From Peptacetobacter sp900539645 (lineage in GTDB: Bacteria > Bacillota > Clostridia > Peptostreptococcales > Peptostreptococcaceae), in assembly GCF_047807365.1 (NCBI RefSeq), contig NZ_JBLOUI010000021.1:1-43124 (forward strand): 43,124 bases of DNA. Reading direction: 5' to 3'. The notes under the pieces are model-generated. The model saw nothing but the letters and a program-made list of their open reading frames with translations, ran no database searches and was not told the origin of the DNA. Below are positions 26,520 to 34,656 of this stretch, one piece after another. Position numbers and translations under genes: made by a program. Position 1 is the stretch's first letter. Every line of letters starts with the position of its first letter.

Positions 26520-26550
26520 AAAAAAAGACGCTGATAAATTATCAACGTCT
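26520..26550 (-). terminator. Intrinsic terminator of rnpB
   Basis: AGACG/CGTCT with GATAA/TTATC inside, followed on the minus strand by TTTTTTTATTT, directly after the RNA's 3' end. Confidence 0.85.
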
Positions 26551-26555
26551 AACAG

Positions 26556-26912
26556 TCTAGCGATAGTGAGCAAGTCTATAAGCGGAGTTCTGTATTAGAT
26601 AATCATCTTTCTAGGCTTATTGTCACCAATAAGCTCAAGCGACCTACCAACCGGAGAGTACGAGCAATACTCTTTAGCCCTATTTTGGTCTTGCTCCAGG
26701 TGGGGTTTACATAGCCGACTAGTCACCTAGCCGCTGGTGAGCTCTTACCTCGCCGTTCCATCCTTACCATTGCTGGCGGTTTATTTCTGTTGCACTTTCC
26801 TTAAGATCACTCTCACTAGGCGTTACCTAGCACCCTGCTCTGTGGAGCTCCGACTTTCCTCACGCAGATTTCTCTGCCCGCGATTATCTGGCTTACTCAC
26901 TGTTAAATTAAC
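26556..26912 (-). ncRNA. rnpB: RNase P RNA (bacterial type B)
   Basis: Catalytic RNA that trims tRNA 5' leaders. On the minus strand the universally conserved 5' block GAGGAAAGTCGGAGCTC is present, and further on the J3/4-P4 region, the GGTAACGCC block and the 3' conserved segment ending near CTATAAGACTTGCTCAC. AGTGAGTAAG (26892-26901) pairs with CTTGCTCACT (26565-26574) to form P1, which fixes the ends to within about ten nt. A consensus promoter lies just upstream. Confidence 0.95.
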
Positions 26913-26918
26913 TATGTT

Positions 26919-26947
26919 AGTTTACCACATAAAAAACTTACTGTCAA
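26919..26947 (-). promoter_or_regulatory. Promoter of rnpB
   Basis: TTGACA (26942-26947) and TAAACT (26919-26924) are separated by 17 nt on the minus strand, with TG one nt before the -10. Transcription would start close to 26912. Confidence 0.85.
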
Positions 26948-27108
26948 AAGAATTTATTATAATATCTAATAATATCAATATTTTTCTTAAAAAATTCATC
27001 TAATAGTATTTATATTATTATCTAATAATTGTCCATAAATTTATTCTATTTTTATATAGTTTATATTTACAATTGCCGTTATAATTATATATAGATAAAA
27101 TTTTTAGA

Positions 27109-27172
27109 AAGGACATAAATTTTTGAAAAATAATCTTTGAAAAGATAATATTTTTTTCAAATTATTATAGAT
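27109..27172 (+). promoter_or_regulatory. Structured leader between ribosome binding site and sortase start
   Basis: AAAGGA lies at 27108-27113, but the only usable ATG is at 27173, because a stop codon (27146-27148) closes the frame upstream. The gap holds a 38-nt hairpin (27123-27160) with arms TTGAAAAA/TTTTTCAA and an inner ATCTT/AAGAT. Folding would bring the site nearer to the ATG. Confidence 0.5.
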
Positions 27173-27892
27173 ATGAACAAACATTTAAGAAATTTTATTT
27201 CGGTGATTCTCGTCGCAGTTATGGCTTTTAGTGGCTACAAGATTGTGACGACGCTTCTAGATTACAAGAAGGCAAGTGATACCTATACTGAAATTCGGGA
27301 AAACTACAGTCCTGAAGCTGAAGAAGGTTTAATGGAAGATGATTTAAAAAATATAAATCCAGACTACAGACTTTGGCTTTTCGTTGAAAATACAAATATA
27401 AATTATCCAGTTGTGTCTTATGGAAATAACGACTACTACCTTTATAGAGATTTTCTTGGTCAGGATTCAAAATCTGGTACTCTATTTATGGATTACAGAA
27501 ACAATTTTGAAGAGGACGAAAGCTCTGTAATATATGGACATAATATGAAGAACAAAACTATGTTTAATAATTTAGAGCTCTTCAAAGAGAAGAACTTTTG
27601 GAACAAGGATTCTTTGATTCACATATATAGAGGAGATTATGAGTATATTTACGAGCCGTTTTCTGTATTTGTAGCAAAACCAGAATTTGATTACGTCAAA
27701 GTAGATTTCGATGGAGAAAACGACTTCAATGAATATATGAATCAGGTAAAAGCTAGTTCCACATATTGGAATAAGGATGCAGCTCCAAAGTATAAAGATA
27801 AGATATTGACTTTATCTACTTGTAGCTACGAATTTGACGATGCTAGAACAGTTCTTGAAGCAAAACTAATCGACAAAATACCTGTTGAGTAA
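27173..27892 (+). CDS. srtB: Class B sortase
   Basis: Membrane-anchored transpeptidase that cleaves a sorting signal and links the protein to peptidoglycan. The 239-residue protein has an N-terminal membrane anchor (7-27) and the class B catalytic triad His123 in YGHNM, Cys217 in TLSTCSY and Arg225 in DDARTV, with the long beta6/beta7 loop typical of the class. Full length. No protein with an LPXTG-like or PPKTG-like sorting signal is encoded in this window, so its substrates are elsewhere. C. difficile also has a single class B sortase. The ATG lacks a ribosome binding site at normal spacing (see the leader entry). Confidence 0.93.
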   Translation: MNKHLRNFISVILVAVMAFSGYKIVTTLLDYKKASDTYTEIRENYSPEAEEGLMEDDLKNINPDYRLWLFVENTNINYPVVSYGNNDYYLYRDFLGQDSKSGTLFMDYRNNFEEDESSVIYGHNMKNKTMFNNLELFKEKNFWNKDSLIHIYRGDYEYIYEPFSVFVAKPEFDYVKVDFDGENDFNEYMNQVKASSTYWNKDAAPKYKDKILTLSTCSYEFDDARTVLEAKLIDKIPVE

Positions 27893-27968
27893 TTAATATA
27901 GATTCAAGGTTAAAATATTATAAAAGTAAGTGTTATAAAGGTTGAATATTATAAGGGGGGATTGATTT

Positions 27969-28787
27969 ATGGATACTTCTACAACTGATTCAAGATTTGC
28001 CAGTGAAGCAGAAGAAAAAGAATATAAGAAAAATATTCTAAAAATAGCTCTCTTCGTTGGAGAGCTTATGATAAAAAACGGTGCAGAAACTTCAAGAGTT
28101 GAAGATAGCGTTCTTAGAATCTGTAGATCTCAAGGTTTTTATCATGCAAATGTCTTTACAACTCCAACAGTTGTAATAATTTCAGACGAAAAATTTGACG
28201 GATTTTGTTTTATGAAAACTATCGACAAGAGAGGAATAAATTTAAATAAGATTTCTATGCTAAACAATTTTTCAAGAGAGTTCTGCTCTGTAAAAAATCC
28301 AGATATAGATAAATCTATAGCTGAATTATACGAAATAGATAGAGCTAAACCTTATCCACTTTGGTTCTTCTATTCATGTACAGGTCTTGCATCTGCATGT
28401 TTTGCTTGCCTACTTGGAGGAAACCAACTTCAAAACTTCATATTCACATTTATAGTTGCCATAATAGGGGATATTATCTATGACCAGACTATGAAGATAA
28501 GTTCGATTTCTGCATTTTCGTGCGTGGTTGCTTCATTTGTAATAACAATACTCGGTGTTGTACTTACTGAACTACATATAATAAACACACCTACAATGCT
28601 TATAGTTGGATCTATCATGCCACTTCTTCCAGGGGTTGCCGTTATAAAATCTATACGTGACCTTATATCTGGAAACCTAATATCTGGTATATCTAGGGTA
28701 TTTGAAGCTTTTATGATACTTTTATCTATAGCTTCAGGAGTTGGGGTTGTTCTTGATTTATGGTTCAAATTAGGAGGTGTTTTATAA
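27969..28787 (+). CDS. Threonine/serine exporter, ThrE N-terminal type (PF06738-like)
   Basis: The 272-residue protein has a soluble N-terminal domain (1-120) with GELMIKNGAETSRVEDSV, the hallmark of the family, then about five membrane helices (120-270) with LLPGVAVIKSIRDL. In actinobacterial ThrE both halves are fused; here the other half is the next gene. The expected role is export of threonine or serine, or of related small metabolites. AAGGGGGG precedes the ATG. The stop overlaps the next ATG by one nt. Two imperfect 17-nt direct repeats precede the gene (27914-27954 region). Confidence 0.9.
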   Translation: MDTSTTDSRFASEAEEKEYKKNILKIALFVGELMIKNGAETSRVEDSVLRICRSQGFYHANVFTTPTVVIISDEKFDGFCFMKTIDKRGINLNKISMLNNFSREFCSVKNPDIDKSIAELYEIDRAKPYPLWFFYSCTGLASACFACLLGGNQLQNFIFTFIVAIIGDIIYDQTMKISSISAFSCVVASFVITILGVVLTELHIINTPTMLIVGSIMPLLPGVAVIKSIRDLISGNLISGISRVFEAFMILLSIASGVGVVLDLWFKLGGVL

Positions 28788-29425
28788 TGGGAGATATGTC
28801 TTTATGGGCTCACTTTATATTTGCCGCCGTTGCAACAGCTGGATTTGCAGTGTTCTTTAATGTACCTTTAAAACTACTATTCCCATCTGCTATTGTTGGT
28901 GGTATTGGTTGGATTGTGTACTTAGTTATTATGGAATTTACAAACAATACATCTCTATCAGGATTTTTAGCAGCCGCTTCTGTATCGGCTATGAGTGAAA
29001 TCCTTGCTAGAAAAATGTATCAACCTGCAATTCTGTTCGTTATTTCAGGTATACTACCTCTAATTCCAGGGATTGGGCTTTACAACACAATGCTTGCAAT
29101 TATTCAGGAAGACTACCTATTAGCCGCTACAAAAGGTGCAAGTGCTATGCTTCTTAGCTGCTCTATAGCTCTTGGAGTACTTGTTGTCACTGCCCTTGTT
29201 AGAACTGTAAATATTTATAGATTTAAAGGTGACTTACTTGCCAACCTTAGACCTATACTTAAAAAACGTGAATTTAATATAGAAGCGGATCCTCATACAA
29301 AGAAAAAGCCAGGTAAAAAGAAACTTGGTAAGAATATTAAGGTAAAAGAAAAAGACTTCAGTGGACTTGTAACTGAACATACTGCTGAATTTGAACTTCA
29401 CTTACACGATGAAGATGAAAAATAA
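28787..29425 (+). CDS. Threonine/serine exporter, small subunit (ThrE C-terminal type)
   Basis: The 212-residue protein has five predicted membrane helices and the family blocks LFPSAIVGGIGW and ILPLIPGIGLYNTML, followed by a basic cytoplasmic tail (KKKPGKKKLGK). It is the second half of a split ThrE-type transporter, with its ATG sharing one base with the stop of the first half, so both subunits are made together. ATG 28787 is preferred because AGGAGGTG lies seven nt upstream; the frame starting at 28760 lies inside the previous gene. Confidence 0.9.
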   Translation: MGDMSLWAHFIFAAVATAGFAVFFNVPLKLLFPSAIVGGIGWIVYLVIMEFTNNTSLSGFLAAASVSAMSEILARKMYQPAILFVISGILPLIPGIGLYNTMLAIIQEDYLLAATKGASAMLLSCSIALGVLVVTALVRTVNIYRFKGDLLANLRPILKKREFNIEADPHTKKKPGKKKLGKNIKVKEKDFSGLVTEHTAEFELHLHDEDEK

Positions 29426-29440
29426 ATATATTTAGAAAAT

Positions 29441-29482
29441 AAAAAAAAGAGATACCTATAAATTTCTGGGTATCTCTTTTTC
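29441..29482 (+). terminator. Bidirectional intrinsic terminator
   Basis: The stem AGAGATACC/GGTATCTCT (29448-29456 with 29469-29477) is flanked by A-run and T-run, ending both the exporter operon from the left and the csoR-rseC pair from the right. Confidence 0.9.
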
Positions 29483-29484
29483 AT

Positions 29485-29922
29485 CTATAAATCGAATAAT
29501 ATTTTTGTGACAACAGGAACGTATTCTCTACTCTCTTTAAACTTTTTATCGTTTATCTTTAAGTAGATATAAGAAAGTCCCATAAGTGCAATACCTATCA
29601 CAGCAGCCACAATTTCTGTAGCTCCAGTAAAACCTATAGCATTAAGTGCATAGTATGAGCCTACTATCCCAACTATAAGAAGTATCATTGGTATTACATA
29701 AACTAAAAATGTAGCCTTCATAACATTTATATGTTCCATACTTACCATAACGTGATCTCCAACTTTGGCACCGATAGTATTGTCCACTTCAACTAAAATC
29801 TCTTCTGACTCTGACGAAACCGTCATACATTTACCACATTTTGATCAAGCAGACATCCTCATCATTCTCATTATAGCAGTATCTTCATCAATTATCTCTA
29901 CTATATATCCGTCCTGATTCAT
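29485..29922 (-). CDS. RseC-family (SoxR-reducing) membrane protein with in-frame TGA, candidate selenoprotein
   Basis: The reading frame starts at ATG 29922 (AGGAGG upstream, eight nt after csoR) and runs 145 codons with one TGA at 29845-29847, codon 26. Around it the frame reads RMSA-TGA-SKCGKC, so the TGA takes the place of the first cysteine of the conserved N-terminal Cys cluster of the family. Two membrane helices and a short C-terminal tail follow unbroken. A hairpin TGACG-GTTT-CGTCA starts 19 nt after the TGA. This fits a selenocysteine codon with SECIS; the alternatives are a nonsense mutation or a sequencing error. The family is thought to pass electrons in redox-sensing membrane complexes. 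A shorter product from ATG 29826 would lack the Cys cluster. Confidence 0.7.
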
Positions 29923-29930
29923 TTGTCCTC

Positions 29931-30260
29931 CTATTTTAAGAATTTGTAAATATTTTTCATTAGTTCCTCGATAAGTTCATCAGACTCATCTTGGCTCTCG
30001 TATTTTATACTCTCGGTAATACATCCTTTTATATGATTTTCAAGAATTATCTTCCCTACTTTATCTATAGCTGCTTTGGCAGCAGATATCTGAACAAGAA
30101 TATCTATACAATATCTCTCATCCTCAATCATATTTTGGATTCCTTTTACCTGTCCCTCTATTCTCTTTAATCTTTTAATAAGGTCATCTCTGTCATTTCT
30201 GGCAGAAAGTTTTCTTTCTTGATTGCCACCTCCGCAGCAAGCACACTTTTTATTTTCCAT
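29931..30260 (-). CDS. csoR: CsoR/RcnR-family copper-sensing repressor
   Basis: The 109-residue all-helical DNA-binding repressor has the Cu(I) ligand set Cys51, His76 and Cys80 (the C-H-C pattern of CsoR, not the H-C-H-H of RcnR), and the basic first helix LIKRLKRIEGQVKGI typical of the family. An additional CACCGGG at the N-terminus could bind metal. It is followed by the RseC-family gene after eight nt and preceded by an extended -10 promoter. No copper ATPase or chaperone gene is adjacent and I see no GC-rich CsoR operator, so persulfide sensing cannot be excluded. Confidence 0.85.
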   Translation of the reverse strand: MENKKCACCGGGNQERKLSARNDRDDLIKRLKRIEGQVKGIQNMIEDERYCIDILVQISAAKAAIDKVGKIILENHIKGCITESIKYESQDESDELIEELMKNIYKFLK

Positions 30261-30307
30261 AAAGAATTCCTCGTTCTTTCCCTATTTTTAGTTCCGTTGT
30301 CATTTAT

Positions 30308-30316
30308 ATTATATCA
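30308..30316 (-). promoter_or_regulatory. Extended -10 promoter of csoR
   Basis: TGATATAAT on the minus strand, about 50 nt before the csoR start codon; no convincing -35 or operator palindrome. Confidence 0.5.
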
Positions 30317-30351
30317 TAGTAATATATCTTTTTTTTAAATCCTACTATAAG

Positions 30352-30774
30352 TTATTTTTTAAACACAAAGAAATAATACCATATTGCTATGAATAATAAT
30401 AATGATAATGCTATACTTCTACTCTGTCTTTTAGTTTCATCATAGCAAGTTCTTGATTTTGGGTTAAATGTAGCATATGGAAATGCTAAGAATAATATTG
30501 AGTCTATCATTATACATATCTGAGCTAGTGCATCGTTCTGTAAAAGCATTGCTATTATACCTGCTAAACCAAACGCCACCTCAGCGTATAAAGCTATTCT
30601 CTGTTTTTTAAATTCTTTATAATATCCTGTCATCTCATCATGACACTCTTTTGAACAGCAGTTTAATTTTATTCCATTTGGTGTAGGAACATCAAGTTTT
30701 CTATTTACATTTTTGATATTTCTACCACATTTTGAACACTGTCCAGCTTCTTTCATTATTACTTTTTTTGCCAT
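30352..30774 (-). CDS. Zinc-ribbon membrane protein, 140 residues
   Basis: An N-terminal zinc-binding module (CSKCGRN at 13-19 with CCSKEC near 39-44) is followed by about three hydrophobic segments (65-80, 85-100, 122-138). I do not recognise a named family. AAGGAG lies before the ATG. It is the first of several zinc-ribbon membrane proteins in the following 3.4 kb. Confidence 0.75.
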   Translation of the reverse strand: MAKKVIMKEAGQCSKCGRNIKNVNRKLDVPTPNGIKLNCCSKECHDEMTGYYKEFKKQRIALYAEVAFGLAGIIAMLLQNDALAQICIMIDSILFLAFPYATFNPKSRTCYDETKRQSRSIALSLLLFIAIWYYFFVFKK

Positions 30775-30818
30775 ACCTAATAATTCTCCTTACAATTTCA
30801 CAATTTTTATAATTCCAT

Positions 30819-31028
30819 TTATTTAGCAATTAGCACATACATTCCAAATACAAGTACAAACATTAAAATTGCCCCTGAAACAACCATAGCTATCTGGTCT
30901 TTTTTAGCATTTTTTGCTCTTTCTTCTTCCATTTTTATATATTCTTCTGTTTTCTTGATTTTAGTTCCGCATTTTCTGCATTTTTCTTCTCCAAATTTCA
31001 TTGGATGTCCGCAACGCTGACATTTCAT
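30819..31028 (-). CDS. Zinc-ribbon single-pass membrane protein, 69 residues
   Basis: Two CxxC knuckles (CQRCGHP at 3-9, CRKCGTK at 17-23), a charged linker and one C-terminal membrane helix (46-67). The small size, good ribosome binding site (AAGGAG) and clear architecture support a real gene. Function unknown; it is 44 nt upstream of the previous gene in the same direction. Confidence 0.75.
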   Translation of the reverse strand: MKCQRCGHPMKFGEEKCRKCGTKIKKTEEYIKMEEERAKNAKKDQIAMVVSGAILMFVLVFGMYVLIAK

Positions 31029-31111
31029 TTCAAATCTCTCCTTCTTTCATATAAAAGCTTTTAATTCCACAAATTATATTGTATTACAAGATTCCCTATC
31101 TTTCAATACAT

Positions 31112-31145
31112 TAAAAAACACCATATCATTTTACTGATACGGTGT
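31112..31145 (-). terminator. Intrinsic terminator of the 259-residue zinc-ribbon gene
   Basis: The stem ACACCGTATCA/TGATATGGTGT on the minus strand is followed by TTTTTTAATG. Confidence 0.85.
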
Positions 31146-31179
31146 CAATTATTTTGTATTTATTTTATATCCAAAGCAA

Positions 31180-31959
31180 TTAATGCATGTATTTATGTAT
31201 TAAATAGTGGCATCTGTCCTTTGTAGACGTTGCAAGTGAGTCAAAATAAGCCCAATTTTCATCTGATTCACTTGTATCCTCAGATCCTACAGCATACGAA
31301 GCCATTTCATCTTTTTTGTTGATCCACTCTATCTCATCATTCTTTAATTCTTCTAACTCTCCATTTTCAAGAGCAGCTGAAATATCACTGTAAATCATAT
31401 TTAAAAGAGTATCGTATTTTTTATAAATTTTACTAGTATAGTCTAAGAGTTTTTCCTGATTTCCGTTAAGCTCTGCATCTGCAAGCTCTCTAGCTTCTTT
31501 ATCTAACTCATCCATCATACTCAGATATTTATCTTTTTTCTGTAGACCTAGATTTTCGCTACGTTTAATTTCTTCCTCAGCCTTATTCTCTCCCTCTGCT
31601 TCAGATTTGCCATTTTCTTCTTCATCGTCTTTCTCTGTAGCTGGCTCTCCTGATACTTCATACTGTTTCTCGCTAGTTTTTTTAAGTATTTTTAACTCAG
31701 ACTTTTGAGTATTTACTGTGTTGGCAATATTTTTTCCAGCATTGAAATATCTAGCTACAACTGTGCAGCTTATAAATAAAACTACTAGAACAACTACACT
31801 TATAATTATATTTCTAAATAAATTTATTCTATTTTTCCCACGTTCTTTTTTATTATTATCATTTTCCTGAGAAATACTAGTCATTTCTTCTCCACAAATA
31901 GGACATATTTTTTCTCCATCTTCTGCTTTTTTCCCACATTTAGGACAGAAATCCGTCAT
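31180..31959 (-). CDS. Zinc-ribbon membrane protein with extracytoplasmic helical domain
   Basis: The 259-residue protein opens with a zinc ribbon (CPKCGKK at 5-11, CPICGEE at 19-25). After a basic stretch comes one membrane helix (IIISVVVLVVLFISCTVVA, about 51-69), then a charged E/K-rich linker and a C-terminal helical domain ending in HYLIHKYMH. No catalytic motif is visible. It lies 41 nt downstream of an N-acetylmuramoyl-L-alanine amidase, and the two may be co-transcribed, hinting at a wall-related job. GGGAG precedes the ATG. Confidence 0.75.
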   Translation of the reverse strand: MTDFCPKCGKKAEDGEKICPICGEEMTSISQENDNNKKERGKNRINLFRNIIISVVVLVVLFISCTVVARYFNAGKNIANTVNTQKSELKILKKTSEKQYEVSGEPATEKDDEEENGKSEAEGENKAEEEIKRSENLGLQKKDKYLSMMDELDKEARELADAELNGNQEKLLDYTSKIYKKYDTLLNMIYSDISAALENGELEELKNDEIEWINKKDEMASYAVGSEDTSESDENWAYFDSLATSTKDRCHYLIHKYMH

Positions 31960-32000
31960 TTCATCACTCCCTTCTTTAGGTAATCAACTATATTTACACT

Positions 32001-32864
32001 TTATTTTGCAAAATATTTATCTATACCATCAGAAATCCCTATAGCAATTTTTTCCTGATAATTTGGATCAGATAATTTTCTGTCCTCTTCAGGATTACTC
32101 ATAAATCCTGTTTCAACTATAGTAACTGGTATTTTGCTCCAATTTATTCCCGACATTGTATCAGTTTCCATTACTCCATTATTCTTAGCTCCTGTTTCAT
32201 TACATAACTCTAAAACTATGTCATCAGAAAGCTTTCTACTCTTATCATAAAGAGATACATAGCTGTTTCCTGCTGTCTGGCATAATGTAAGCGCTCCATT
32301 TGCTGCACTGCTATCACTTGAATTACAATGCACTCTTACAAATATATCAGCTCCACTTTGATAAGCTAAATCTGCTCTTTCCTTATTGCTTATATCTACG
32401 TTGTTTTCATTTCTAACCATGTAGACTTCATATCCTCTATCTTTTAAAATTTTTTCCAATTTTTTAGATATTGAAAGAGTAACCTCATACTCAGGAACTT
32501 TTGTTTCACATCCTTCTGTGCCAGATGCAACCTTCATTTTTGTTTCCGTAGCTCCAGGCCCTATAGGCTCTTTATCGCTATTTTGATTTTGCTGATGTCC
32601 GGCATCTATAGCAACTTTTATCCCCTTTGTACTTTTTTTAGCTTCACTACTACTTGAAACAACTTCTTTATTGTCATTGAAGTTGTTGACCTTTGCATTA
32701 GAAGATTCCTTCTCTTCTAACATATCTAATATTTCTATATTAATCTGCTTCTGCTCTTCTAATTCCCTATTCATTCTTATAGCATTTATAGTTAAAAGAA
32801 CATTACTCACTAAGAGTACTGATAAAAGTATTAATACTACTTTTTCGTTAATTCTTTTTTTCAT
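32001..32864 (-). CDS. N-acetylmuramoyl-L-alanine amidase (Amidase_3), membrane-anchored
   Basis: Cleaves the bond between muramic acid and the stem peptide in peptidoglycan. The 287-residue protein has an N-terminal signal anchor (8-27), a short coiled coil and an Amidase_3 domain from about residue 82. Zinc ligands are visible in IDAGHQQ and VHCNSSD, a glutamate in TKVPEYEVTLS, and the catalytic glutamate in VETGFMSNPEED. There is no extra wall-binding domain. GGAAGGGG precedes the ATG. A long inverted repeat lies between it and the YARHG gene upstream. Confidence 0.92.
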   Translation of the reverse strand: MKKRINEKVVLILLSVLLVSNVLLTINAIRMNRELEEQKQINIEILDMLEEKESSNAKVNNFNDNKEVVSSSSEAKKSTKGIKVAIDAGHQQNQNSDKEPIGPGATETKMKVASGTEGCETKVPEYEVTLSISKKLEKILKDRGYEVYMVRNENNVDISNKERADLAYQSGADIFVRVHCNSSDSSAANGALTLCQTAGNSYVSLYDKSRKLSDDIVLELCNETGAKNNGVMETDTMSGINWSKIPVTIVETGFMSNPEEDRKLSDPNYQEKIAIGISDGIDKYFAK

Positions 32865-32916
32865 TTTCTTTTACCCCTTCCATACTATCTTACTAATTAT
32901 ATACTATAATTATTTA

Positions 32917-32986
32917 TAAGGGTAGAGAAAATATTGTAACCTTTTTTAATATGGTGTTAAAATTCATTATATTTTCTCTACCCTTA
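32917..32986. repeat. Perfect 18-bp inverted repeat with 34-nt loop
   Basis: Arms at 32917-32934 and 32969-32986 are fully complementary (TAAGGGTAGAGAAAATAT and its complement). Neither strand has a U-run after the stem, so it is not a standard terminator. It lies between the YARHG-domain gene and the amidase gene, 53 nt before the amidase start. Confidence 0.85.
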
Positions 32987-33011
32987 GCTCATTATTATTT
33001 CTCTATTTTAT

Positions 33012-33716
33012 CTATTCTAAGCTTTTTATAAGCTCTACATTGTATTTTTCATAAGCATTTAAATCATTTACGTTATCTGTCGCATATGAGTTTGGATGAT
33101 ACCAACTTTTACTTCCAAAGTAATTATTATACTTATCTGTTTTAAATATATAACCGTGTCTTGCAAATATTTCATTTCTTATATACGCAAGCTGACTATC
33201 TGTACATCCACTTAATTCCTCAGGATCTATATACGCACTATCACTTCCTGGGAATAAATACGCATTACTGTCGTTATAATTGCTACTGTAGTAATCAACT
33301 GCATAATAATAATTTGATAAATCTCTTCCTGTAGCATCATAGCTATCATCAGGCTCATCCTGCTGAACACTCTGTTTAGGCTGATTCTGAACCTGTTGCT
33401 GCTGTTGTTGATTATTTGCAACATTTGAAGTATTATCCACCTTATTTTTTGATGGAAGATACATATTTAAAGCCAACAATACTGTTACACAGACAGCTAC
33501 AACTGTTAAGAATATTAATATTGCACTTCCAAATTTTCCACTTTTTGAACTTTCTTTATGGGCAATATTTCTTCTTAATTCATATTCATAGTCATCATCG
33601 TAATCATCATCATAATCGTATTCATATCTACTTGATCTTTTTCTTAATGGCTCTCCGCATCTATCACAATATTTAGCATCATTTGGCATAATATTTCCAC
33701 ATCTACTACACTTCAT
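33012..33716 (-). CDS. Zinc-ribbon membrane protein with extracytoplasmic YARHG domain
   Basis: The 234-residue protein has an N-terminal zinc ribbon (CSRCGNI at 3-9, CDRCGEP at 17-23) and an acidic tyrosine-rich stretch (YEYDYDDDYDDDYEYE). One membrane helix (67-87) and a Gln/Asn linker follow, then a C-terminal YARHG domain with ELSGCTDSQLAYIRNEIFAR and HGYIFKTDK. YARHG domains are extracellular and common in Firmicutes; the ligand is unknown. AGGAGG lies eight nt before the ATG. Confidence 0.9.
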   Translation of the reverse strand: MKCSRCGNIMPNDAKYCDRCGEPLRKRSSRYEYDYDDDYDDDYEYELRRNIAHKESSKSGKFGSAILIFLTVVAVCVTVLLALNMYLPSKNKVDNTSNVANNQQQQQQVQNQPKQSVQQDEPDDSYDATGRDLSNYYYAVDYYSSNYNDSNAYLFPGSDSAYIDPEELSGCTDSQLAYIRNEIFARHGYIFKTDKYNNYFGSKSWYHPNSYATDNVNDLNAYEKYNVELIKSLE

Positions 33717-33850
33717 TAAAATATCCTCCTATTTTTAATTTCAAACTTCATAGTATATTATACTATATTCATACTAATTTCAAACAGTACTATTTTTAAT
33801 TTCAACTCTACATAGATAAAATCTATAAAACAATATATCTTTTCTTAAAA

Positions 33851-33893
33851 ATAAAAAAGACGTATATCCAAACAATCTGTTTAAATATACGCC
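33851..33893 (-). terminator. Intrinsic terminator of the small secreted protein gene
   Basis: GGCGTATAT/ATATACGTC (one mismatch) with an inner AAACA/TGTTT, followed on the minus strand by TTTTTTATTTTT. Confidence 0.8.
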
Positions 33894-34009
33894 TTTAAGT
33901 ATTGTATATATTTTCTATTTCAATATCCATATTTTACCTTTTCACGTTTAGTTTTTTTATTAAATTTATATTTTGTAAAACTTTATTTTTTATAATTCCA
34001 TTTTTACAA

Positions 34010-34357
34010 CTATCTTACAGGTATTAAGTTGTAGTTAGCGTCGTAAGTATATACTTTTAAAGTTTTTTTGTTTACTAAAACATTTTCTCCACCTACATTA
34101 AATACATGATATGCTTCTTTTAAGAATTTTTTATCTACGCTATTTCCTTCTTCATCGTATACAACTGCATCTTCTGCTACGTTTAATACATCAACCACGT
34201 GAGCTTTTGCAACATCTGCTTCTACTCCAGCTCCTACTAGGCAACTTAAGTTAACTTTATTTGCTTCTTCTTCTCCTGATACTAATGCTGATACTGGTGC
34301 TGCGAATAATGCCATTAATGCTACTCCTGATACTAATACTGATAATTTCTTTTTCAT
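34010..34357 (-). CDS. Small secreted protein, 115 residues
   Basis: A clear Sec signal peptide (MKKKLSVLVSG, hydrophobic core, cleavage likely after VSA) is followed by an acidic mature part of about 90 residues ending NYNLIPVR. One cysteine (in NLSCLVG) remains. I do not recognise the family. The ATG at 34357 is chosen over the earlier in-frame start because GGAGGT lies eight nt upstream. It stands alone with its own terminator. Confidence 0.8.
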   Translation of the reverse strand: MKKKLSVLVSGVALMALFAAPVSALVSGEEEANKVNLSCLVGAGVEADVAKAHVVDVLNVAEDAVVYDEEGNSVDKKFLKEAYHVFNVGGENVLVNKKTLKVYTYDANYNLIPVR

Positions 34358-34395
34358 AGTGAACACCTCCATATAATCCCTTTGACTTAATTTTT

Positions 34396-34656
34396 TTAGT
34401 CTGTAATTTGTATTTTTTTAATTTGTTTTCTTTGTTCCTTGTCTATGTCTATATCATAGACCATAACTTTTATTAATTCAAGGTCATTTTTTAACTGTTT
34501 AAAATCTTTCAAAAATTGCATAATTTTATTCTTGATTTTCTTTTTAGATTTTTCTTACCTGATTTTTTACTTTTACGCCATTCTTCGTTACTTATATAAC
34601 GCAAAAAGTTGTCACGATTTTTAGTTGATTTTTCAATATTTTTAAATCATCATATA
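34396..34656 (-). pseudogene. Possible decayed protein-coding gene
   Basis: Two overlapping minus-strand frames read like protein but lack a joint frame. One (around 34520-34650) contains NRDNFLRYISNEEWRKSKKS; the next (ATG 34521 to TAA 34396, 41 codons) reads MQFLKDFKQLKNDLELIKV and ends in IQITD. A frameshift in an A-rich stretch near 34540 would join them. There is no ribosome binding site before the ATG. The remainder of 34358-35121 is AT-rich without any convincing ORF. Confidence 0.3.

Noticed and set aside
29485..29826. Annotating the RseC-family gene only from the internal ATG at 29826
   Set aside because: This start has no ribosome binding site and would remove the conserved Cys cluster, while the upstream ATG has AGGAGG and the frame is family-like on both sides of the TGA.
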